Shown in pieces: positions 57,955 to 64,000 of a stretch of DNA of 64,000 nt (within the stretch, counting starts at the first letter, position 1; each line of letters opens with the position of its first letter). A program made the position numbers and the translations under genes. Below the pieces are notes generated by a model. That model was not told the DNA's origin. It saw only the letters and a program-made list of their open reading frames with translations, and made no database searches. Origin of the DNA: Aphrocallistes beatrix (taxonomy: Eukaryota; Porifera; Hexactinellida; Sceptrulophora; Aphrocallistidae); NCBI GenBank assembly GCA_963281255.1, contig OY725497.1:1054001-1118000 (forward strand), given 5' to 3'.

Positions 57955-58955
57955 ATTCAGAATATTGTATAGCTCAGGTGATCAGCTTTCGATTTGCATA
58001 TAGGATTGTTGTGATATGTAGAACAATTATGGTGATTGGTACGTTCGATTTATATACATGGTTTAGGTGACTGTTGAAAAATTGGAATCTCCCCATTGAA
58101 AATGGCTTCAAAACGAATTTGGTGATATTTATTTGAATTCGTGGAATAAGATCATTACAAGGTCAAATAATTAAGAACATATGTGTGATGAAGTAAACGG
58201 GAGGTGTTCAGTACAATATCCTGTGATAAAAAGTAATTATGCAACTTTACGTGGATTTTTTCCCAATTTTCTCCCCCTAAAAATGGGACAAAAGTGGTAG
58301 TATACCATTTCATAAACAATTTATTCCCCAGCCTAAAACCATAATGCTACAAATAAAGAAATATTTATGTTGCTTTTTTATATGTAGAATTTAATGGAAG
58401 GATCAGTTTTAATCTAAATTTGCTTAGAAATGAAATACAGCCTTAGGAAACTAAAAAATCACGTTTGAAGGCAGTATCCTAAACTGATGTACAGGGTGTT
58501 TCAGCGATTGTATCACGAAAATAATTTGAAATTACTAGGTAAATATTTTACTAATCATCTTCCCCTTTTACGATGTTGTTTAACACCCTCTGACATTTGT
58601 GTGACAACAAAATGGACAAGCTAGATGACAAACAAAAGAAGATCAAGATGGTGGAATTCTACCATAAAAATCAGTCCTATTCAAGATTAACCCACACTTC
58701 TAAGGTTTACCCGCCCAAAATGACTAAATTGGAAATGAGTTATCCCATATTAATGATGTTTTGAAATAATTTACTTTTATTCCAACGGTTTGCTTCATTG
58801 TTTTTCATAAATGTCAAAGGATTTCCTTTCAAAAGCAACCAAAATAACTAAATTATCTCGATCACAAATGAAATGAAAGCAATTTACTTTTGTATGTAAT
58901 CAATGAAACACCCTGTACTTAAATCGGATGTATGAACCACAATAATTGTCCTATT
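57955..58955. mobile_element. Copy of the 52990-type MITE, interrupted by another element
   Basis: Carries AGCTTTCGATTTGCATATAG, ATTGGAATCTCCCCATTGAA and AACCACAATAATTGTCCTAT in the pattern of 52990-53730. A 424-bp TA-flanked MITE sits inside at 58492-58915. The right end is cut at about 58955 where the inverted CTGTCCGGCC element begins. Confidence 0.6.
58492..58915. mobile_element. 424-bp MITE with CAGGGTGTTTCA ends, TA target
   Basis: Ends CAGGGTGTTTCAGCGATTG and AATCAATGAAACACCCTG; TA on both sides (58490-58491 and 58916-58917). Nested inside an older element. Internal remnants near 58620-58690 (AACAAAAGAAGATCAAGATG) recall Tc1-type DNA-binding segments but are too short to call. Confidence 0.75.
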
Positions 58956-59255
58956 GTTTTCGAAAAAACTGTCCGGGCGTAAAAATTGTCCGGCCGGACA
59001 GATTTTTCGAAATATTATACTTCTTCGTAAAAACTGTCCGGCCTAATAATAGAACTTGGGAAACCATATCATTAGTCGTCAAATCATCATATAATTTCCG
59101 TATTCTCATCAAAGATGACAATTCTAATCCTAATATTATTAACCCGATGAATTTCATAGATCTAATCACTAAATGACTAAAATGATATTATAGTAAAGAA
59201 TAATATTTTTGAATATATCTAACTACTGAATATGTCAATTATTGATAAGATAGAC

Positions 59256-60571
59256 CAGTGTTTCTCAACCTTTTTCTTCTCGCGGCACCCTTTCTAAACT
59301 TATACCTTTCAGCGGCACCCCTTAATTTGACTTGGGCAGGGCAATGAACAAATGATAGTAAAAGTGGAGATTGATTTGAATTATTACGACTTTATTATTA
59401 GTGGTGCGGCATAGCATGAAATTTATAACAATTGTGCATTTTGTGATAAAAGCACCAAAATTGGTACACATGTACTTTGATATACTATGAACATTTTTGG
59501 ATATTGGGCCACCTGAAACGATGCCTATGTCAGCCATGACAGCTGGCCCCAAATTACCACGTCCGATAGTATTGCTGGAATGGTCCCCTATCAATAACTT
59601 CTTTTAATTAATTAATCACAACAGATCATATTTTGATTGTTAAATTCGTGTCCAGCACGAAATTTCCAGCAATTTGATATATATATTGACCATATTTGGA
59701 GAATTATTTTGGTTGCCTGTCCCTAGCAATGGCCAGGAATGTTGAAATATTCCGATCTCCAAATTTTGGAGGAACCATATCGAGTGACCCCTTGTTCTTC
59801 TCGGCTAGGTTCAGCGAGTACGAATATGCTAATTAGAATGCTCTGATATATCATATGTGGAATATATGAAAGTTTTGTGGTATACCATAGTGGAAGGTAT
59901 AGTTGAATGTGGTAAAACATTCATATATTCTACATATGATATATCAGAGCGTTCTAATTAGCATATTCGTACTCGCTGAACCTAGCCGAGAAGAACAAGG
60001 GGTCACTCGATATGGTTCCTCAAAAATTTAGAGATCGGAATTTTTCAACATTCCAGGCCGTTGCTAGGAACGGGCAACCAAAAAGATTCTCCAAATATGG
60101 TCAATATATATATCAAATTGCTGGAAATTTCGTTCAAAATATGATATGGTGTGATTAAAAGAAGTTATTGATAGAGGACAATTCCGGCAATACTATCGGA
60201 CGTGATCATTTGGGCCAGCTGTCATGGCTGACATAGGCATCGTTTCAGGTGGCCCAATATCCAAAAATGTTCATAGTATATCAAAGTACATGTGTACCAA
60301 TTTTGGTGCTTTTATCACAAAATGCACAATTGTTTTGCTATGCAGCACCACTATATAGAATAACTAATTAATAAACTAGGAAATTATTGTGAATATTGTG
60401 TAATAAATTATTCCAGAGGATTGTCAGAGGACAATCATCAAATTCAACATTGACAATGGTATCAATAGAAAATAAAATAAAGCAGTATGTAAGTGTGGTA
60501 AGGCCTGCGGCACCCCTAGAGAAAGCAAATGGCACCCCAGGGTGCCGCGGCACCCCGTTTGAGAACCACTG
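59256..60571. mobile_element. 1,316-bp palindromic hAT element, 8-bp target duplication
   Basis: The left terminus CAGTGTTTCTCAACC and the right terminus GTTTGAGAACCACTG match hAT ends; GCGGCACCCC-type subterminal motifs lie on both sides. AGATAGAC is duplicated exactly at 59248-59255 and 60572-60579. About 59390-59885 is complementary to about 59925-60360, so the interior is one long palindrome centred near 59905. No transposase frame is present. Confidence 0.92.
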
Positions 60572-60874
60572 AGATAGACGATCGTACTGGGATCTGATTA
60601 AGGGTTGATTCTCTTTGGATATCTTCGGAGGTCTAATAAAAAATTATACTCTTCAATGGACGAATACAGAGTATCCGGGAAGGAGAATTTCAGTTATTTG
60701 TTTAAATATGTGTGTATTCGAGTAGAAAGACCAACATTTATTTCAAGCTGGTATGAATTGTAACCCAAAAGTGAATTAATATTATCTTTTTCGAAACATC
60801 TGTCCACCCGGACTTATTTACTTCCTTAAAAATTGTCCCGATCGGAAAAACTGTCCGGCCTATTATTAGAACTC

Positions 60875-61222
60875 ATGAAGCACAAAAATGTCGAAAATGT
60901 AAGGAAGAAACAAGAAACAAGTTGAAATTACAAAAACATTCCAATATTATTTATGATGGAAATGAACCATCTCAGGATCGAGAATGCAGAAATCTCGAAA
61001 ACAATTCATCTCCAGCACAAAAACAAATCACTGAAATTCTCTCTTCTCGGATACTCTGCGTATTCGTCCATTGGAGAAGGTCACTTTTTTAGCTATCTAC
61101 TAATCGGTGAAGAGTGGTATATGTATGATGAAATTAGACGTCCGAAGATATGCAAAGAGAATCAACCCTTAATTAGGTCCAATGAAACCTTAAGTACGAT
61201 CGTCTATCTTATCAATAATTGA
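60875..61222 (+). pseudogene. Ubiquitin-specific-protease-like fragment within a repeat
   Basis: One frame from about 60880 reads CRKCKEETRNKLKLQK, like the CxxC zinc-ribbon segment of USP domains. A second frame (60953-61222) ends with LGYSAYSSIGEGHFFSYLLI then GEEWYMYDE, closely resembling the C-terminal USP His box (GHYxxY ... WYxFDD). The two parts need a frameshift to join, and the catalytic-Cys region is absent. A shorter copy is present in the inverted left arm (about 60600-60690). Probably gene material captured or encoded by the repeat; not functional as it stands. Confidence 0.45.
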
Positions 61223-61977
61223 CGTATTCAGTAGTTAGATACTTGTATAATTCAGGGTAGTAGTTAGTTATTTTCAGCATTAGGTTAAACGAATTTAGTA
61301 GCCGATACGTATATTCAGTAGTTAGTAGTTAGTCATTTTCAGCAATTAGTAGTTATTAGAAGTATTTAGTTGTCAAGTTTATTCAGTATAGTTAATAGCT
61401 AACTAAGTAGTTAGATTCGGTAGTTGTAAATAGTTACATCTGCATACAATGTTATTATTTAGTGTTTTAGTATATGTATATTACATTAATTATTTGATAT
61501 ATCTTGCGTTCATAATCATATCAAATGATAATGGTCAAGTTTGATGCAGGGGCGTAGGAAGGGGGGCAAGGGGGCAATTGCCCCCCCCCCCCCCTATCTA
61601 GGGGGAAGAAGCGGGCAATTCGGGGTATTTTGGGTTTGGTGCAGAAATGAATGATGCAAAAGATTAATAATATCCTTCAATACTAGAAAGTCATTTGACG
61701 ATTAGATCTATGAAATTCATCGGTTAATATTTGGAAGGCATTGTAGACATGCTGCAAAATGCCTTGATAAGTCAGCTTTGATGAGAAAACGGAAATTGGA
61801 TGATGATTTGACGACTAATGATATGGTTTCCCAAGTTCTATTATTAGGCCGGACGATTTTTTGGATCCGGACATTTTTTACGAAGAAGTATTATATTTCG
61901 AAAAATCTGTCCGGCCGGACAATTTTTACGCCCGGACAGATTTTTCGAAAACAGATTCCACTAACTTCTGAATACAG

Positions 61978-63301
61978 ATAACGGCTCAGTACTAATGAAA
62001 TGGGGAGTGTCGGACAAGAAAGGTGACATGAAATTTGCAACATTCTATCATCACACAAATGTGTGTATTAGTAACAAATTTCGAAATAATACCACTATTT
62101 TAGATATGCACAGAAGTGCAAGGCAGAGACAGGGATCGACATGGTCAACAGCTCGCTAAGTCTTGCTACGAAGAACGACTACATTGAAGACCACTCTATC
62201 ACTGACAGCCTCAGTCTCATGAACATCAAGCCGAAGGCACGACTCGAAGAGGTGAGTCGATTGTTTATATCGAACAAACAATGTCTTCTCTTTTGTTTGA
62301 ATGAAATTTATAAATTTGAGGGGATTGAGTGCGGTTTGAGGTTGGATCTCTGTTTGTGGTTGTTTTTAAATTATACATATGAATGTATGGAATATTCTCA
62401 TATAAGTATAGTTTATTGTGAATACATCTATAATTAGAACACAGGACAAGAGGTACCGGGGGAAGATGACGAAATAGCCGGACACATGGAGTTGGATGAG
62501 CCTACCTCCAATCTTAAGATTATAGCGCCAGACAGCACCAGCGGACAAGGGGACGAGCTGGAAGGAATGTTTCTACCCATCGGGGGCGATGACATCCTGA
62601 TCGGAATGTCTAAGTTTGTCGATCCTATCGCGATGGAGGATCACTCTCCCCCAGATAGCCAGGAGGTGGACATGGACATTGAAGACCTCGAAGCTCTGCA
62701 TGAACCGAAGCAGGACTTCCCTGATCAAGGTCAGGACTGATTGGCTAGTGTCGCACCACTCTTCGCTCGTCGATACAAATGTTCTAAATCGATACGAACA
62801 AGCACCGTTCTATTTTAAGCAAATGTTAGCCATGCATGTGTGTTAGCTCGATCTGAAGGTTGATCTGAATTGATCCAATTGGGGGCAGTTTAAATGTAAC
62901 GCAAAATTCTCTGATTTTAGACCCTCCCCCCTATGTTACGCCTTTTGACCATCTTGTAATACAACAATGATAGGACTGTCACACTTTGCTACCCCTGTAC
63001 CCCCTTGGAGGCGTTACGTAACGTTTGAGCGGCCTCTTGAGAAAAATGAGAAAATGTTTATTTGACGCGTTTAGTCTTAAATTGACCAATCAGATAATTA
63101 ATTTTCAATTTAGTTTTCCTCTCAAAGTGTATTGGAAATTCAATACTTTTCTAGCTCATGCTTTTACACTTGCAGTATTGGAGATTAGAAAGATTTCTAT
63201 TATTTTATTTTACAGTTACCCTGGAAGTTGCCCCTCCCGAAGACAAGCCCCCTCCATCAGACACCAACATCCAGCCAGCTGACTCCGAATCCTCTTGCTG
63301 A
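61978..63301 (+). CDS. C-terminal exons of an unrecognised acidic protein
   Basis: Four exons with consistent phase: 61978-62060 (less certain, weak donor GTGTGT), 62114-62251, 62438-62729 and 63216-63301, stop included. They encode about 198 residues. The first exon reads VLMKWGVSDKKGDMKFATFY, the second is mixed, and the third and fourth are strongly acidic and Pro-rich (EVDMDIEDLEALHEPKQD; EVAPPEDKPPPSDTN), ending DSESSC. No domain, signal or TM segment is recognised. Codon use is visibly more GC-rich than the surrounding DNA, supporting real coding. The 5' part of the gene is not identified: immediately upstream is the end of the CTGTCCGGCC inverted element, which probably sits in an intron. 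The acidic tail suggests a disordered regulatory or nuclear role, but that is a guess. Confidence 0.55.
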
Positions 63302-64000
63302 TCCAACAGGTTTAAATCAGACACATCCCATGGTATGAAGGTATATAATTGCAGTGGGATATACCGTTACTAGTTTTAATACAGTTGTTCTATACTCTGG
63401 GTTTCTGTACCTGCATTTAGCTATTAGTGTTTGTAAATTGTATTTGTATATACGCAGCTATCACACTAGCGATCTAGGAGCGTTTGTATGTTTGTACGGT
63501 GAACTGATGCACTGATTTTATTCATGAATGTAAACAGTAGTTGATTCACTTTCTCATGCTCATTAAAGATCCTTTGTTAACGGATGGTGGCTTTCGCGAG
63601 GGAAATATTCTTTACTTTCATCTGAATATGAAAATAAATATTCTTTACTTTCATCTGAATATGGCTTTCGCGAGGGAAATATTCTTTACTTTCATCTGAA
63701 TATGAAAATAGCGAGCATAAATTCTCATCTATGTTGGGAATTTTTCCCATTTTATCTTCCAAATATTACACCTGTGATGCCAATTTAGGCAGTGCCGCGC
63801 TGGTGTGCATGTTGTTTAATTTGTATTGCAGCATTGGTGCATACTCGGTCTTGAATGTTCGCCTGCGTGTGGAGTGTGCAAAGGACAAAGTTAACTGATC
63901 ACTGAATATGACTACTAATTTTAGTTCTTTCGGAATATTCAACAAAAGGGATTTGGGATGTTTACTATGTCACTGAGGTAGCTTCTCTCGCATAAAATTT
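63302..64000. other. 3' flank with a short tandem repeat
   Basis: A tandem/interspersed repeat at about 63588-63712 contains three copies of AATATTCTTTACTTTCATCT and two of GGCTTTCGCGAGGG. An ATTAAA-type signal near 63562 may serve the upstream gene. No further gene recognised up to the window edge. Confidence 0.5.

Larger units (their letters stand above)
58956..61952. mobile_element. Large inverted duplication with CTGTCCGGCC ends, hAT inside one arm
   Basis: The left arm (58956-59255 continuing at 60580-60870 after removal of the hAT insertion) is an inverted, diverged copy of much of 60870-61952. The outer ends are GTTTTCGAAAAAACTGTCCG and the complement. Matching internal blocks: CATATCATTAGTCGTCAAAT, ATGAATTTCATAGATCTAAT, ATCTAACTACTGAATATGTC and AAGGGTTGATTCTCTTTG. 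The right arm has about 450 bp not in the left arm; the left arm lacks about 60 bp present in the right. No target duplication was established. Confidence 0.65.

Noticed and set aside
1..64000. CRISPR arrays, operons, bacterial promoters or ribosome-binding sites
   Set aside because: The spliced genes and animal gene content show nuclear eukaryotic DNA; repeated units found are transposon- or minisatellite-like without regular spacers.

Overview
The window looks like animal nuclear DNA, AT-rich, with short GT-AG introns (often 55-110 bp). It carries animal-type genes: heparan-sulfate 6-O-sulfotransferase, a receptor with Ig-like and FN3 modules plus a tyrosine-phosphatase-type domain, holocarboxylase synthetase, GATD3/ES1 and MATE. 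Short introns, lineage-specific NHL-type and multi-pass membrane proteins and dense DNA transposons make an early-branching animal, most likely a sponge, my best guess. The taxon is inference, not read from a marker gene.

Layout. 1-5.2 kb: repeats only. 5.2-6.8 kb (-): biotin-protein ligase. 7.6-9.1 kb (+): MFS transporter broken by two frameshifts. 9.2-11.1 kb: palindromic elements, including one of only 36 bp. 11.7-12.9 kb (-): unknown multi-pass membrane protein. 15.4-16.6 kb (-): coiled-coil/NHL protein. 20.3-27.0 kb (+): a 15-exon receptor with four tandem copies of a three-exon ectodomain cassette, a FN3-like module, one TM segment, ITIM/ITAM-like tyrosines and a phosphatase domain lacking key catalytic residues. 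27.4-28.5 kb (-): two decayed phosphatase-domain copies. 29.3-31.1 kb (+): HS6ST. 32.3-33.7 kb (-): GATD3. 34.4-35.4 kb (-): NHL-like propeller. 36.2-42.7 kb: an apparently intact 6,517-bp Ginger-like DNA transposon with a ten-exon, 810-residue integrase-GPY/F-OTU protein. 42.8-53.7 kb: nested transposon relics (Gypsy, hAT, Tc1, MITEs). 53.9-55.5 kb (+): MATE transporter. 58-62 kb: nested inverted-repeat elements including a hAT element with perfect target duplication. 62.0-63.3 kb (+): C-terminal exons of an unrecognised acidic protein.

The host genes do not form an operon or an obvious pathway. The two most notable items are the receptor pseudophosphatase with its antisense relics, and the intron-rich Ginger-like element. 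Exon models were built by reading splice sites and checking that reading phase closes. The HS6ST, GATD3 and Ginger models close exactly from start to stop; the receptor closes over its 15 found exons, but its signal-peptide exon was not found.
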